Source: Mesobacillus boroniphilus
GTDB lineage: Bacteria; Bacillota; Bacilli; Bacillales; Cytobacillaceae
Reading direction: 5' to 3'
Length of the DNA stretch: 64,000 bases
Assembly: GCF_018424685.1 (NCBI RefSeq)
Contig: NZ_QTKX01000001.1
Span: forward strand, 2,108,001 to 2,172,000
Both the position numbers and the translations under genes were made by a program. The notes under the pieces are model-generated. The model was not told where the DNA came from. It did not search any database and worked only from the letters and a program-made list of their open reading frames with translations. Positions 18,209 to 28,333 of the stretch are shown here, piece after piece. Within the stretch, counting starts at the first letter, position 1, and each line of letters starts with the position of its first letter.

Positions 18209-19091
18209 TTTCCACCTGCTCCTTCCGTTTAATGATTGGGAAGCCTAACTTTTCTCTTTCTTCATAGAACGTTTTTGCCACTTTCTTGGCGAGATTTCGG
18301 ATACGGGCAATATAGCCGGTCCTTTCAGTTACGGAAATCGCTCCACGTGCATCAAGTATATTAAAAGTGTGAGAACACTTCAGGACATAGTCATATGCAG
18401 GGTGGACAAGCCCTTCATCCATTTGGCGATTTGCTTCTTTTTCATAAATATTGAAAAGGTTGAAAAGCATGTCTTTATCCGATGTTTCGAAAGTATATTT
18501 GGAATGCTCATATTCTGGCTGTCCAAATATGTCCCTTACAGTAAAACCGTTTGTCCATTCAAGATCAAAGACATTTTCTTTGTCCTGGATATAAGAGGCT
18601 AGTCGTTCAATTCCGTATGTAATCTCTACGGAAACTGGTTTGCAGTCAAGTCCGCCTACCTGTTGGAAATATGTGAATTGCGTGATTTCCATGCCATCCA
18701 GCCATACTTCCCAACCTAGGCCTGCGCATCCCAGGGATGGATTTTCCCAGTTGTCCTCTACGAAACGAATGTCGTGTTCAAGTGGATCAATACCCAAAGC
18801 TTTCAATGAATCCAGATAGAGTTCCTGAATATTGTCTGGAGAAGGCTTCATGATTACCTGGAATTGATGGTGCTGATAAAGCCTGTTTGGATTTTCTCCA
18901 TAGCGACCGTCAGCCGGGCGGCGGGACGGCTCAACATACGCGACATTCCATGGTTCCGGGCCAATTGCACGTAGGAACGTGTATGGACTCATTGTTCCTG
19001 CACCTTTTTCGGTGTCATAAGCCTGCATAAGGACACATCCTTGTTCAGACCAGTGTTGTTGCAGTGTTAAAATCATATTTTGGATATTCAT
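18201..19091 (-). CDS. glyQ: Glycyl-tRNA synthetase alpha subunit
   Basis: Catalytic alpha chain that activates glycine with ATP. The 296-residue protein shows family landmarks QHWSEQGC near 12-19, [19 protein letters not shown] near 31-49, [19 protein letters not shown], and [20 protein letters not shown]. Two adjacent ATGs (19094, 19091) are possible; I take the second, 7 bases from GGAGG, which matches the MNIQ start of B. subtilis. Expression is controlled by the glycine-specific T-box in the 5' leader. Confidence 0.96.
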   Translation of the reverse strand: MNIQNMILTLQQHWSEQGCVLMQAYDTEKGAGTMSPYTFLRAIGPEPWNVAYVEPSRRPADGRYGENPNRLYQHHQFQVIMKPSPDNIQELYLDSLKALGIDPLEHDIRFVEDNWENPSLGCAGLGWEVWLDGMEITQFTYFQQVGGLDCKPVSVEITYGIERLASYIQDKENVFDLEWTNGFTVRDIFGQPEYEHSKYTFETSDKDMLFNLFNIYEKEANRQMDEGLVHPAYDYVLKCSHTFNILDARGAISVTERTGYIARIRNLAKKVAKTFYEEREKLGFPIIKRKEQVEND

Positions 19092-19129
19092 CATTACACC
19101 TCCGAAAATTTTAAATCGTGTTTTACTAA

Positions 19130-19148
19130 GCTCTTTTCGTAAACTTTG
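19130..19148 (+). repeat. Fragment of the GGCTCTTTTCG dispersed element
   Basis: The 19 bases from GCTCTTTTCG to ACTTTG are identical to the left end of the element at 40097-40206. No right end is found here; it lies in the glyQ leader between the T-box terminator and the start codon. Confidence 0.55.
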
Positions 19149-19216
19149 GGCTTTCTTGATTAATGGCGTATTATACGAAAATCATCAAATAATGCGAAAA
19201 TAGACTGAATATAAAA

Positions 19217-19506
19217 TCAAAAAAACTCCCGCCCCCTATGCATCGATTCATGCATAGGGACGAGAGTTTACCCGCGGTTCCACCCTATTTGCTGCAAATA
19301 GCAGCCTCTTTAAAAGTGATGTCGCTCCGGAACGCCTTCCTTAATTTCTGCAATCCGGCTCACACCATACCCGGACTCGCTTATACAGAGGGATTCAAGT
19401 ACTCTTTTCCTTCACCGCAACATATGTAATTTTCATTAAATCTTTTCATCAACATGATTGCTTTACACTATGTGTTAAAGGGAACAACCAACATGAAAAG
19501 CTTTTG
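19217..19506 (-). promoter_or_regulatory. Glycyl T-box riboswitch of glyQS
   Basis: Transcribed leader that binds uncharged tRNA-Gly and lets transcription continue. The invariant T-box TGGAACCGCGG is at 19282-19272. The stem I region runs from about 19423 (TGTTGCGGTG) to about 19320 and includes the specifier GGC (glycine) at 19336-19334, in the context GAAGGC before the closing strand. The terminator is a 20-bp-scale hairpin at 19269-19226 (AACTCTCGTCCCTATGCAT and its complement) followed by seven Ts. The motif order is complete; the antiterminator partner of the T-box is as expected. Confidence 0.95.
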
Positions 19507-19512
19507 ATTTGA

Positions 19513-19541
19513 ATAATAGCGAAAAGAAACAGCAATGTCAA
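19513..19541 (-). promoter_or_regulatory. SigA promoter of the glyQS leader
   Basis: Consensus TTGACA (19541-19536) and TATTAT (19518-19513), spaced 17 bases. It lies just past the recO stop codon. Confidence 0.75.
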
Positions 19542-19544
19542 TAG

Positions 19545-20297
19545 TTACAGTTGGTCCCTGAATGAATCCATTTGATCAAGGAATTTCCTGGTTTTTAAAT
19601 AAAGTCCTGAGTATTCATCATAATAAGCGGAAATCACTTTTTTCAGCTCGACTTTTGTCTCTGGCTTCACTGATATATTGCCAAGACGGCTTAGGTCAAG
19701 TAGATAAAATAATCGAAGCAGCCTCACAGTACCGGGTGAAGTTTTGCTCCTGTAAGGATCAATTTCGAAACATCGATGGCACAGAAGCCCGCCCTCTCTA
19801 ATCGAAAAGTTGAAATCCCCCTCCGTACTGCCACAGTTTGCACACTTGTCCAAAACGGGGTACAGTCCCTGGACATTCAGCATTTTCATCTCATAAATAA
19901 AAGTGAGAATCTCCATATCATAGCCTTCATTCATATAATTAAGGGTCTGGAGAAGCAATTCGAACATGAAAGGGTTCGACTTCTTGTCCTCAGTCACTTT
20001 ATCAGTCAAATCAACAATATAGCTGGCATGAGCAGTAAGGAAAATATCCTCTCGGATCGACCTCATTGAAGAGATCATTTCTCCCTGCTGCAGGCTGCCC
20101 AGCCCTGAACTTGCCTGGAATAGAAACTGGCCATAAGTAAAAAGCTGGGTGACAGCAGAAAGCCTGCTATTAGGCTTTTTAGCACCTCTTGCCATCACAC
20201 CAACTTTTCCAAATTCCCTTGTATATAAGGTAACAATTTTATTGTTCTCGCCATAATTCGTCGTTCTAATGACAATGCCTTCACATTTCTGCAGCAT
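19545..20297 (-). CDS. recO: DNA repair protein RecO
   Basis: Recombination mediator that, with RecR, loads RecA on SSB-coated DNA. The 250 residues comprise an N-terminal OB fold ([20 protein letters not shown]), a helical middle, and a zinc site made of CANC near residue 147 and CHRC near 173. Length is typical. ATG at 20297 with GGTGA upstream. yqzL ends 31 bases upstream, so era, yqzL and recO are probably one unit. Confidence 0.94.
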   Translation of the reverse strand: MLQKCEGIVIRTTNYGENNKIVTLYTREFGKVGVMARGAKKPNSRLSAVTQLFTYGQFLFQASSGLGSLQQGEMISSMRSIREDIFLTAHASYIVDLTDKVTEDKKSNPFMFELLLQTLNYMNEGYDMEILTFIYEMKMLNVQGLYPVLDKCANCGSTEGDFNFSIREGGLLCHRCFEIDPYRSKTSPGTVRLLRLFYLLDLSRLGNISVKPETKVELKKVISAYYDEYSGLYLKTRKFLDQMDSFRDQL

Positions 20298-20328
20298 CTG
20301 CTGTCACCATCCATTACTACAGACAAAC

Positions 20329-20472
20329 CTATGAGATTGGAAAATCAATTTCTGCTAGTTCTTCCTCCTGATAACCGGGTATTTCTTGATCGTCTTTCTC
20401 CAATTCCTTAAAGAGAAGATATGTGTCAATGTTACCTGTCTGAGAAAACACCTTCCAGGTAAAATCCAACAT
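20329..20472 (-). CDS. yqzL: YqzL family small protein
   Basis: A 47-residue protein beginning MLDFTWKVFSQTGNIDTYL and ending in an acidic tail (EEELAEIDFPIS). It matches the YqzL family, found between era and recO in Bacillus. Function unknown. ATG at 20472 is preceded by AAGGTGG. No membrane segment. Confidence 0.85.
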   Translation of the reverse strand: MLDFTWKVFSQTGNIDTYLLFKELEKDDQEIPGYQEEELAEIDFPIS

Positions 20473-20643
20473 CGAAAACCCCACCTTTCAATTTTTCACT
20501 AGCAACTTTTATATCCCAAATCCTTATGAATATCATAGCCTGTCAATCAGATTTTCATGTTACATAAAAATTGTAAATCCTATTTATGAATATAATTTGC
20601 AACTGGTTAATATGTTAATGAGGGAGCATTTTGCCAAACAGGC

Positions 20644-21573
20644 TTAATACTCATCTTCCCTGAAACCAAAATCCCGAAGCTGTGTGGCTTTGTTTCTCCA
20701 ATCCTTTTGTACCTTTACCCATAATTCGAGAAACACTTTCGTACCAAGCAAATTCTCGATATCATGACGTGCCCTTTTGCCAATTTCCTTCAGCATACTG
20801 CCCTGCTTGCCAATTATGATGCCTTTCTGGGAGTCCCTCTCAACAATGATTGTAGCCATGACATGCACCATTTCTTTTTCAGGCTGGCGTTCCATTTTTT
20901 CAATTACTACAGCAAGTGAATGAGGAATTTCTTCCCTCGTCAGATGCAGTGCTTTTTCCCTGATCAGTTCAGAAACAATAAAACGTTCAGGATGGTCTGT
21001 TACCTGGTCAGCGGGATAAAACTGTGGCCCTTCTGGCATTTTCTCCTTGATTTGCTCGAGGAGCTTTTCAACATTGTTTCCTTCAAGAGCAGATATCGGA
21101 ACAATTTCAGCGAAATTGAACTTTTCATTGTAAGACTCGATTAATTTTAGCAATTCATCTGGATGGATTAAGTCGATTTTATTGATGACAAGGAAAACTG
21201 GTGTTTTTACATTTTGAAGTTTCTCAATGATAAATTCTTCCCCGCGTCCATATCCTTCCTGGGCATTGACCATAAACAATACTAGATCGACTTCTTTTAA
21301 AGTATTCTGTGCTACCTTCATCATGAAATCGCCAAGACGGTGTTTTGGTTTATGGATCCCTGGAGTGTCTATGAAAATCAGCTGTGAATCATCAAGTGTA
21401 AGGACACCCTGAACCTTATTTCGGGTCGTTTGCGGCTTATCACTCATTATCGCAATCTTTTGCCCGATTACCCTGTTAAGAAAGGTCGACTTTCCGACAT
21501 TAGGCCTTCCAATAATTGAGATAAAGCCTGATTTGTGAGAATTGTTGTTATTGCCTTGATTATTAAAGTTCAT
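20644..21573 (-). CDS. era: Ribosome assembly GTPase Era
   Basis: GTPase that binds the 3' end of 16S rRNA and helps mature the 30S subunit. The 309-residue protein has an unusual Asn-rich N-terminal extension (residues 2-13), then G1 GRPNVGKST near 22-30, DTPG near 69-72, NKID near 131-134, and a C-terminal KH domain with [18 protein letters not shown] at 21573 with an AGAAGGG site. In relatives cdd comes directly before era; here it is missing and era has its own promoter about 130 bases upstream. Confidence 0.96.
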   Translation of the reverse strand: MNFNNQGNNNNSHKSGFISIIGRPNVGKSTFLNRVIGQKIAIMSDKPQTTRNKVQGVLTLDDSQLIFIDTPGIHKPKHRLGDFMMKVAQNTLKEVDLVLFMVNAQEGYGRGEEFIIEKLQNVKTPVFLVINKIDLIHPDELLKLIESYNEKFNFAEIVPISALEGNNVEKLLEQIKEKMPEGPQFYPADQVTDHPERFIVSELIREKALHLTREEIPHSLAVVIEKMERQPEKEMVHVMATIIVERDSQKGIIIGKQGSMLKEIGKRARHDIENLLGTKVFLELWVKVQKDWRNKATQLRDFGFREDEY

Positions 21574-21701
21574 ACTGTATTTCCCTTCTCCACTTTATTT
21601 TAACTTATTTTCAGTGTGATTTCATCGTTTGTAGCAAAAATGAAATATAAAATTTTAAATTTTCTAAAAACATACAAGCACTGTTTTTACACTGTGATGA
21701 T

Positions 21702-21730
21702 ATTTTACTTAAGTTTTTCCCTGTTTTCAA
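21702..21730 (-). promoter_or_regulatory. SigA promoter of era
   Basis: Minus-strand TTGAAA (21730-21725) and TAAAAT (21707-21702), spaced 17 bases, in the 290-base gap between the dgkA terminator and era. The rest of the gap is AT-rich without an ORF. Confidence 0.55.
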
Positions 21731-21837
21731 ATCGGTTCAAACATGAAGGGTTAAATGTGTAGGTTTTCTTGCTGATAATACGTACTTTAAAGGTGCTTTT
21801 CATGGATGAAAAAAACAGACTAACTAAGTCTATTCAC

Positions 21838-21866
21838 CAAAAAAAAGTTGCCCTGTATGGACAACT
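21838..21866 (-). terminator. Terminator of the pgpH-ybeY-dgkA unit
   Basis: Stem AGTTGTCC / GGGCAACT with a 5-base loop (21866-21846), followed by a run of Ts on the minus strand. It overlaps the dgkA stop codon. Confidence 0.75.
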
Positions 21867-22257
21867 AACTAAACCATGCGAATATTCTTGGCAGAAAAAT
21901 TATGAAACCGATCATGACACTAGCAATCGCAAAAACCAGGACAGCACCGGCGGCGATATCTTTTGCCTGCTTCGCAAGCGGGTGGTATTCTTTCGTGTAC
22001 ATATCAACCGTTCTTTCAATTGCCGTATTCATCATTTCCATCGAGATCATTCCGCCAATGGCTAGGATAATGGCTATCCATTCGTACTTGTTGATTGAGA
22101 AAACAAACCCCATAAAAATGACGAAAACGGAAATGGTCAGATGGATTTGCACATTTCTTTCCTTTGCTGCCGCTGCTGCAATTCCCTCGAAACCAAATTT
22201 GAATGAGGAAGCCAACGGATGCTTCCTCTGTTTTTTAGCGGCCAAGCCCATACCCAT
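21865..22257 (-). CDS. dgkA: Undecaprenol/diacylglycerol kinase family protein
   Basis: Small integral membrane kinase of the DgkA family; in Gram-positives the substrate is mostly undecaprenol. About 130 residues with three membrane helices and the signature [13 protein letters not shown] near 74-86, then [16 protein letters not shown]. The 5' end overlaps ybeY. The start is unsure: ATG 22257 or 22251 lie inside ybeY without a clear ribosome site, while TTG 22215 sits 8 bases after AGAGGA and would give a 116-residue protein. Last gene of the unit; ended by a terminator at the stop codon. Confidence 0.85.
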   Translation of the reverse strand: MGMGLAAKKQRKHPLASSFKFGFEGIAAAAAKERNVQIHLTISVFVIFMGFVFSINKYEWIAIILAIGGMISMEMMNTAIERTVDMYTKEYHPLAKQAKDIAAGAVLVFAIASVMIGFIIFLPRIFAWFS

Positions 22258-22705
22258 CCAGGATTTCTTTTTGTCTGTCAAACATCTGTTTTTCATCCTG
22301 TTCATTCATATGGTCATAGCCTAATAAATGCAGGAGACCGTGGACCGCGAGGAATCCCAGTTCACGCATGAAAGAATGGTTATATTCTTCTGCCTGTTCC
22401 CTTGCCTTTGGAACGGAAATGATAATGTCGCCTAGAATCCGCGGTATATCTTTTCCGACTATTTCCATCTCCCCTTCACCCATTTCCTCCAGTGCGAAAG
22501 AAATGACATCTGTCGGGCGATCCTTGTCACGATATTCACGGTTTATTTCCTGAATTCTTTCATTCGACACGAATGTAACGGAAAGTTCGCTCCCTTCCTG
22601 AACATTCTCCTTCTCTGCCGTATAGTTCAGCAATTTTTCAATTTCATGCAATTCTTGATGTGTTAATTCATTTATTTCATCCAAAAAATCAACTTCTAAA
22701 CTCAT
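22235..22705 (-). CDS. ybeY: Endoribonuclease YbeY
   Basis: Metal-dependent single-strand endoribonuclease needed for 16S rRNA 3' maturation and ribosome quality control. The 156 residues end with the zinc motif [11 protein letters not shown] near 119-129 (three His), the defining feature. The ATG at 22705 overlaps the pgpH stop as ATGA. It overlaps dgkA downstream. Confidence 0.93.
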   Translation of the reverse strand: MSLEVDFLDEINELTHQELHEIEKLLNYTAEKENVQEGSELSVTFVSNERIQEINREYRDKDRPTDVISFALEEMGEGEMEIVGKDIPRILGDIIISVPKAREQAEEYNHSFMRELGFLAVHGLLHLLGYDHMNEQDEKQMFDRQKEILDGYGLGR

Positions 22706-24885
22706 GCCTGCTTCACCTTCTGCTTATTCATTTCTGGATATTCAATTCTTGAGTGGAAAATTCCCTTCAATGTTTCACAAAGCGTATCAGCGACGGTATC
22801 CAGCTCCTTCAACGTGATGTCACACTCACTCAGCTGGCCATCCTGCAGCCGGTCCCCAATGATATTGTGTACTAGCGTTTCAATTTGCTCATGGGTCGGA
22901 TGCGCCATCGAACGTACAGCAGCTTCAACACTATCCGCAATCCCAATGACCGCAGACTCTTTCGTTTGTGGCTTTGGTCCGGGATAGCGGAAATCCTCCT
23001 CTTTAACTTCATGCCCGCTTTGCTTCGCTTTATGGTAGAAGAATTTGAGCAATGTGGTGCCATGGTGCTGTTCTGCGATATCAATGATTTCTTTTGGCAT
23101 CCTATGCTTGCGGAGCATCTCCGCTCCATCGGTCGCATGGGCGATAATGATATTTTTGCTTGTCAACGCCGGCAATTTATCGTGCGGGTTATCCATGTTA
23201 ATCTGGTTTTCGATAAAGAATTGCGGCCGTTTCGTCTTCCCGATGTCATGATAATAACACCCGACCCTGGCAAGAAGCCCGTTTGCCCCTATCGCCTCAC
23301 AAGCCGCTTCTGATAAATTGGCCACCATAACACTGTGATGATACGTACCTGGAGCTTCCGTAAGAATCTTTCTTAATAGCGGGTGGTTTGGATTGGAAAG
23401 CTCAATCAGCCTTAAAGTTGAGAGAATACCAAACCCTGCTTCAAAAAATGGCAGTAAACCGATTGTCAATACAGCAGAAACAATACCGGAAACGAAAGCA
23501 GCGGTAAAATAAAAACCGTATTCAAGGCCGGAATATTGGCTGTTCCTCAAAAACAGAATGGAAAGGATAACTATGAGATTAACCACCGACACAATCAAAC
23601 CTGCTTGAAGTATTTTTGAACGTCGATTCTGTTTCTGTAAAAACAAAATAGCAGCCAAACCGCTGATTAATATATAAGTCCCTATCGTCACATTCAATGT
23701 CCCAGTAATACCCTCATTAAAGATAATAGTACCGCAAACAGCCATGATTGCTACCTGAAACAAAGCCAGTCTTTCATTTATTAAAATCTTGATTAACATC
23801 GCTCCCATTGCAGCAGGGAAGATATAGCCAATCTCCGAGTATTCAAATTCGTCAAAAAGACTGACCAGCTTCATCAACAATATAGTGGTAATAAAAATAA
23901 TGCTGAAAATCAAAAGGTTCTTCTGCTTTTTGTCGGCGTTTTCCATTTCGTTAAAAATAACATACAAAGCAAATAGGATTAACGCTACAACCATACCAAG
24001 CCCAATAAAAGGCTTATAGGAATTTTCACTCTCCAACAGACCAACAAGCTGGAGTTTTTTATAGACTTCCCTGCTGATCAGCTGGCCTTCATCCACGAGA
24101 ATTTGCCCTTCAAGGATTCTTACTGGTTCAACACTGTCCATAGCTTGCTGGCGCAAGTCTTCAGTAGCTTCTGGGTCATAGAATTCATTCTGGACTACTG
24201 CATAACGGCCGATTTCAATGACTGCCTTCTTTAAGCTGCTGCTTAGACTTGTATACTTTAATTCTTCCTCTACACTTAGTTTTGCATTCTCTACTTCATC
24301 TGCGGGAACACTGCGTTTCATCGTATTATTGATAGCTGTAACAGTGAGGTCTTTGGCAACCAGAAGCTCTTCCTTCGGAGCTTGAAGTAAAGTAATAAAT
24401 ACTTCGTCAGATAAACTTTTCGTTTCATTCTCAGTCAATTTCGTTTTTAACTTTGCCAGTTTTTCTTCAGTAGTCGGACCTTCAGGGGCAGGAACGTCTT
24501 CCACATCTGCCTCTTCAGCTGCTTTTTTCTTCTGTTCGATCTCTTCCTGTGCTTCATCATTGACTTCTGAAACCGAACCAAAAATCGAAGTGACCAAATC
24601 AACCCTGTTCTGTGCATATTCACTCTTGACCCTATATACATCCTTGACTTGCTCGACCGCTTTCCTGCGGTTTGCTTCTGTGCTTTCTTTATCCTCAATC
24701 GTAATAGGCGACCGGATGGTTTGCTCTGCCACAGAAAAGAGCTCCAAATTTAGCTTTTCAGGCTTTACATTGGTGTACATCGCCGAATACATCACGACAC
24801 CAATCAGTAAAAATAACAAAACCCGAAAGATTTTTATATTCAACAAGTTCAAAATGGCAGTTAATTGGACCTGCAGCTTTTCCAT
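22702..24885 (-). CDS. pgpH: Cyclic-di-AMP phosphodiesterase PgpH (7TM-HD)
   Basis: Membrane phosphodiesterase that hydrolyses c-di-AMP to pApA and so tunes potassium and wall homeostasis. The 727-residue protein has one N-terminal membrane helix (about 18-36), a large extracellular domain (40-280) with a Glu/Ala-rich coiled stretch, seven membrane helices (about 285-475), and a cytoplasmic HD domain: [36 protein letters not shown] and EQHHGTTL hold the metal ligands. ATG at 24885 follows TAGGAGGG. phoH lies upstream as in relatives, but an 880-base repeat-filled gap separates them. Confidence 0.93.
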   Translation of the reverse strand: MEKLQVQLTAILNLLNIKIFRVLLFLLIGVVMYSAMYTNVKPEKLNLELFSVAEQTIRSPITIEDKESTEANRRKAVEQVKDVYRVKSEYAQNRVDLVTSIFGSVSEVNDEAQEEIEQKKKAAEEADVEDVPAPEGPTTEEKLAKLKTKLTENETKSLSDEVFITLLQAPKEELLVAKDLTVTAINNTMKRSVPADEVENAKLSVEEELKYTSLSSSLKKAVIEIGRYAVVQNEFYDPEATEDLRQQAMDSVEPVRILEGQILVDEGQLISREVYKKLQLVGLLESENSYKPFIGLGMVVALILFALYVIFNEMENADKKQKNLLIFSIIFITTILLMKLVSLFDEFEYSEIGYIFPAAMGAMLIKILINERLALFQVAIMAVCGTIIFNEGITGTLNVTIGTYILISGLAAILFLQKQNRRSKILQAGLIVSVVNLIVILSILFLRNSQYSGLEYGFYFTAAFVSGIVSAVLTIGLLPFFEAGFGILSTLRLIELSNPNHPLLRKILTEAPGTYHHSVMVANLSEAACEAIGANGLLARVGCYYHDIGKTKRPQFFIENQINMDNPHDKLPALTSKNIIIAHATDGAEMLRKHRMPKEIIDIAEQHHGTTLLKFFYHKAKQSGHEVKEEDFRYPGPKPQTKESAVIGIADSVEAAVRSMAHPTHEQIETLVHNIIGDRLQDGQLSECDITLKELDTVADTLCETLKGIFHSRIEYPEMNKQKVKQA

Positions 24886-24901
24886 ATACAGCCCTCCTAT
24901 T

Positions 24902-25442
24902 TGAAAAGCGCAAGCGCCTTGGTCAGCCCCGACAAGCGCTGGAGGGCCTGACAGTGAAGTCGTACTTTGACTTCATTGGCAGGACCGAAGCGTCTCGAGG
25001 GGCTAGGCGCTGGAGCTAGACACTAATCTTAGTGCAAAAGTTTAAATTCTTATAAAGTGAAAAGCGCAAGCGCCTTGCTCAGCCCCGACAAGCGCTGCCC
25101 GCCTAAAACGCCACATCGTGTGGCTGGCGGGTTGGCACGTCGTGTGCCTCAGAGGGCCTGACAGTGAAGTCGCTTTTTGACTTCATTGGCAGGACCGAAG
25201 CGTCTCGAGGGGCTAGGCGCTGGAGCTAGACACTAATCTTAGTGCAAAAGTTTAAATTCTTATAAAGTGAAAAGCGCAAGCGCCTTGCTCAGCCCCGACA
25301 AGCGCTGCCCGCCTAAAACGCCACATCGTGTGGCTGGCGGGTTGGCACGTCGTGTGCCTCAGAGGGCCTGACAGTGAAGTCGCTTTTTGACTTCATTGGC
25401 AGGACCGTAACGATCGAGGGGGCTAGGCGCTGGAGCTAGACA
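24902..25442. repeat. Triplicated dispersed palindromic element (type 1)
   Basis: Fills most of the 880-base gap between pgpH and phoH. Three same-orientation copies run about 24902-25022, 25058-25232 and 25268-25442. Each begins AAAAGCGCAAGCGCC, has a central hairpin TGAAGTC / GACTTCA, and ends GGCGCTGGAGCTAGACAC. Copies 2 and 3 carry an extra 54 bases, itself a hairpin around CGCCACATCGTGTGGCTGGCG, and repeat at exactly 210 bases. Similar elements are widespread in Bacillaceae (bcr-like). Remaining bases 25443-25720 hold nothing clear. Confidence 0.9.
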
Positions 25443-25721
25443 CTTCTCAAAGTGGAATGCATACTTGTAATTTTTTTCAATAAAATAGAGCCAGCTTGAG
25501 AATAACTGGGAAATATACCTAACTTTATGTACCATCATATCAGTTTTTTCTTCAACTTTCACCTCTATTTAAAATTAGTCCCATTCTGCAGATGTCTAAG
25601 CGTGGCTTTATCTATAATAAGCAAAAACTCTTTTCGATATTTTAATGTTCCCCTAATCAAAAGTCAGTTCAATATCCTTCGCGAAAACACCCAGAACCCG
25701 TGAGAATGCTGATACAAGAGC

Positions 25722-25760
25722 GAATGCAAAAGTCCGCTCTCGTTTACCAAGAGCGGACTA
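25722..25760 (-). terminator. Terminator of phoH
   Basis: Stem AGTCCGCTCT / AGAGCGGACT with a 9-base loop (25731-25759) and a short T-rich tail on the minus strand. Confidence 0.8.
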
Positions 25761-25766
25761 AGGTGT

Positions 25767-26726
25767 TTATTCATTTTTACCATATGCTTCTATGATCCGG
25801 CCGACAAGCGGATGCCGGACTACGTCAGCTTGTTCAAGGTGCACAAAAGAGATTCCAGAGACATCCTTCAAAACTTTTTCTGCCTCAACCAATCCTGATT
25901 TTGCCCCTTTTGGTAAATCAATCTGGGAGGTATCTCCAGTAATGATCATTTTAGACCCAAATCCCAGGCGAGTCAGGAACATCTTCATCTGGGCTTGTGT
26001 CGTATTCTGCGCCTCATCCAGGATAACGAATGCATCATCAAGTGTCCTCCCCCTCATATAGGCAAGAGGTGCAATTTCAATTGTTCCTCTCTCTATAAGG
26101 CGCAATGTATGTTCAGTGCCAAGGATATCGTGCAGGGCATCATATAATGGGCGGAGATAAGGATCTACCTTTTCCTTCAAGTCCCCTGGAAGGAAGCCGA
26201 GGCTTTCTCCTGCCTCTACTGCTGGTCTAGTCAAGATGATTTTGGACACAGTACCATTCTTAAGTGCCGTGACTGCCATAACGACCGCAAGATACGTTTT
26301 TCCCGTACCAGCTGGCCCAATGCCAAAAATAAGATCGCGGCTTTTGATGGCATTAACATAGTGTCTTTGGCCAAGAGTCTTGACCCTGATCGATTTACCC
26401 TTAACGTTTTTACTGATTTCTTCATCATATAAATCCTTGAAATATTCCAGAGTACCCTTCTCGGCCATTTGAATCGCGTAAACGGCTTCTCTCTGGCTAA
26501 TGCTGATACCCTTGCGGATAACAGCAAGCAGATTGTCCAAAACAGCCTGGGCCAGCTCGACCTTGTCCTCAGGTCCGGAAATTCCTACTGACTCTCCCCG
26601 GGTTACAATCGAGACACCAAGCTCCTTTTCAATCAGCTTTAGGTTCATATCTGCATTGCCGAATAATGAAACGGCTTCAGTTGGATTCGCTAGTAGTATT
26701 TCCATCGTTTTTAAGTCTTCTGTCAT
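25767..26726 (-). CDS. phoH: PhoH family ATPase
   Basis: Cytoplasmic P-loop ATPase of the PhoH family, thought to act in RNA metabolism. The 319-residue protein has a KH-like N-terminus (15-60), Walker A GIGPAGTGKTYLAV near 136-149, Walker B FVILDEAQNTT near 233-243, and the family motif TRLGFGSKMIITGD. Length is typical. ATG at 26726 follows GGAGA and lies 2 bases after yqfD; expected operon yqfC-yqfD-phoH. Confidence 0.92.
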   Translation of the reverse strand: MTEDLKTMEILLANPTEAVSLFGNADMNLKLIEKELGVSIVTRGESVGISGPEDKVELAQAVLDNLLAVIRKGISISQREAVYAIQMAEKGTLEYFKDLYDEEISKNVKGKSIRVKTLGQRHYVNAIKSRDLIFGIGPAGTGKTYLAVVMAVTALKNGTVSKIILTRPAVEAGESLGFLPGDLKEKVDPYLRPLYDALHDILGTEHTLRLIERGTIEIAPLAYMRGRTLDDAFVILDEAQNTTQAQMKMFLTRLGFGSKMIITGDTSQIDLPKGAKSGLVEAEKVLKDVSGISFVHLEQADVVRHPLVGRIIEAYGKNE

Positions 26727-26728
26727 TC

Positions 26729-27916
26729 TCAGTCTCCTTGAATAATTGGTTGTCCTTCTGCTATATCTTCAATGATTGTAAAATGTGTGGTTAGCTTTAC
26801 TTTATCATTCTCGATTGACTGATGTAAAATTTTTTCCCCTTTAATGATAGCATTTTCAGGAAGGTAGTTTTTTATATCCTTTCTCGCTAATTCTTTTGCA
26901 CTCTCTATTGCTTCTTTTCTCGAATAGATGCGTGTTTCCTGCTCCCGCTCCCTAATGGTCTTTTTTTCAACCATCACAGGGAGTTCCCATTTAAAAAATC
27001 TCACAGGCTGTTCAGTCACTTCGATTTCATATTCACTGAAATCAGGTTTTCCGAACCCCCATACGGGCATAGACTTGCCTGCGAATACGAGTGAATATTT
27101 CCTTTTTTCATTGCCATTGTATACCTGAAACGTACTCTTCAAAGGCAATTCCACCTTGGTTGAATACCATGTCACACCTAGAATTTCACCTTCAGCCGCC
27201 ACTACTTTCAGATCATCTTCTTTTCCATACAGGCCGGAAACAAGAAGCTGGCCCGGCATAACATAATCATTCACTTCAACAACAGGTTCCCCTTTTTCCA
27301 CAAAGATCTTGTAGATAGCTGCTTTTCTTTTGGCTACCAAGTGCCTCGGCCCAATTACTTCCGCTTTTTTCGGCTCACTCTTTTCCACAGCCTGAAAATT
27401 ATAGGTCGTCCCTTTCAGCTCCACACCAATCCAGGTCAGCGCTCCTACTTTATCTGTCAGCTCCTTTTGAATACTCTCCACACTATCTATAGAGAACTGC
27501 AATTTACCGACGCCAATACCCATCCTGTCCAATTCCTTACGAATTTGGTGTTCAGTCGCTGGGCTCGCACCTTTAATCTCTATTCCCCAAACCATGTTCG
27601 ATAGAAGCATAATTAAGCCTAAAAATAAAAATGCCCCGGCCAAAAACCCACTGTTTGTCCATAATTTCTTTAAAATGAAAGGGCCGCCCGCCCTCTCCAA
27701 AAACCTGATTTTGCAATTACTTTCCCTTGCTGGAACCCTTAGTTTTTTTACATCCTGAAGATTGACATAAAAGGTGACGGCCTCAGATCCATGCTTTTTC
27801 ACATTCCATATCGAAACACCACTGCGTGTCAACTGATTTAAAAATCTTTCTATTCCCTTTCCAGTCAATTTCACCTTGACTGTTCCAGAAAAGGTGTGAA
27901 TCCATTGGTTTTTCAT
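26729..27916 (-). CDS. yqfD: Sporulation protein YqfD
   Basis: Membrane protein of the YqfD sporulation family, made in the mother cell in B. subtilis and needed for efficient forespore development. The 395 residues have an N-terminal soluble region, one membrane helix around residues 88-108 (FLAGAFLFLGLIMLLSNMVW), and a long extracytoplasmic part that ends in a conserved region. I start at ATG 27916 after GGGGGAGA; the in-frame TTG at 27931 has no site. It lies 15 bases after yqfC. Confidence 0.88.
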   Translation of the reverse strand: MKNQWIHTFSGTVKVKLTGKGIERFLNQLTRSGVSIWNVKKHGSEAVTFYVNLQDVKKLRVPARESNCKIRFLERAGGPFILKKLWTNSGFLAGAFLFLGLIMLLSNMVWGIEIKGASPATEHQIRKELDRMGIGVGKLQFSIDSVESIQKELTDKVGALTWIGVELKGTTYNFQAVEKSEPKKAEVIGPRHLVAKRKAAIYKIFVEKGEPVVEVNDYVMPGQLLVSGLYGKEDDLKVVAAEGEILGVTWYSTKVELPLKSTFQVYNGNEKRKYSLVFAGKSMPVWGFGKPDFSEYEIEVTEQPVRFFKWELPVMVEKKTIREREQETRIYSRKEAIESAKELARKDIKNYLPENAIIKGEKILHQSIENDKVKLTTHFTIIEDIAEGQPIIQGD

Positions 27917-27931
27917 TCGTCTCCCCCTCAA

Positions 27932-28216
27932 TCAATCATTTATATAAATAACCTGATCAATTTTACCTTCAAGTAAGATTTCTTCAGGCAATATGGTCTT
28001 GATTACAAACGCTTTTCCCTTGACGATCAGTTGGCCCCCTTTGATCAACAACCGCACCTCGCCATCCGAAAAAGCTAGCAGACCCCGGTGATTCTCTATA
28101 TAGATATGGACTTGCCCAACCATCGTGATTCTAGGGAGATCCATCATGACATCTTGAGGAAGATCCATTTTTTGTGTCATCCATTTGCGTACATACTGGC
28201 CCCATTTTTTTGCCAT
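27932..28216 (-). CDS. yqfC: Sporulation protein YqfC
   Basis: Small YabP/YqfC family protein of 94 residues, paired with YqfD and needed in sporulation in B. subtilis, where it is under SigE. The family core is visible in RITMVGQVHIYIENHRGLL and EVRLLIKGGQLIVKGK. No membrane segment is evident. ATG at 28216 with AGGGGG upstream. The sequence CATACATAT 25 bases upstream resembles a SigE -10 element but I see no good -35. Confidence 0.88.
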   Translation of the reverse strand: MAKKWGQYVRKWMTQKMDLPQDVMMDLPRITMVGQVHIYIENHRGLLAFSDGEVRLLIKGGQLIVKGKAFVIKTILPEEILLEGKIDQVIYIND

Positions 28217-28333
28217 AAAAAAAAGAACCCCCTTTCATCTCATATGTATGAGAAAAAAGAAGGTTCTAGCACCATTTTTAACTTTATGCCTACGCATTCT
28301 TCCAAACCCAGTGGATGCAGGCAGAGTCTCTGC

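Noticed and set aside
25359..25562. A 67-codon frame inside the repeat array near phoH
   Set aside because: It is mostly the dispersed element itself and has no coding character.
28241..28250. SigE -10 element CATACATATG before yqfC
   Set aside because: The -10 fits, but no acceptable -35 lies 13-15 bases upstream, and the sequence is itself a local palindrome. Not reported as a promoter.
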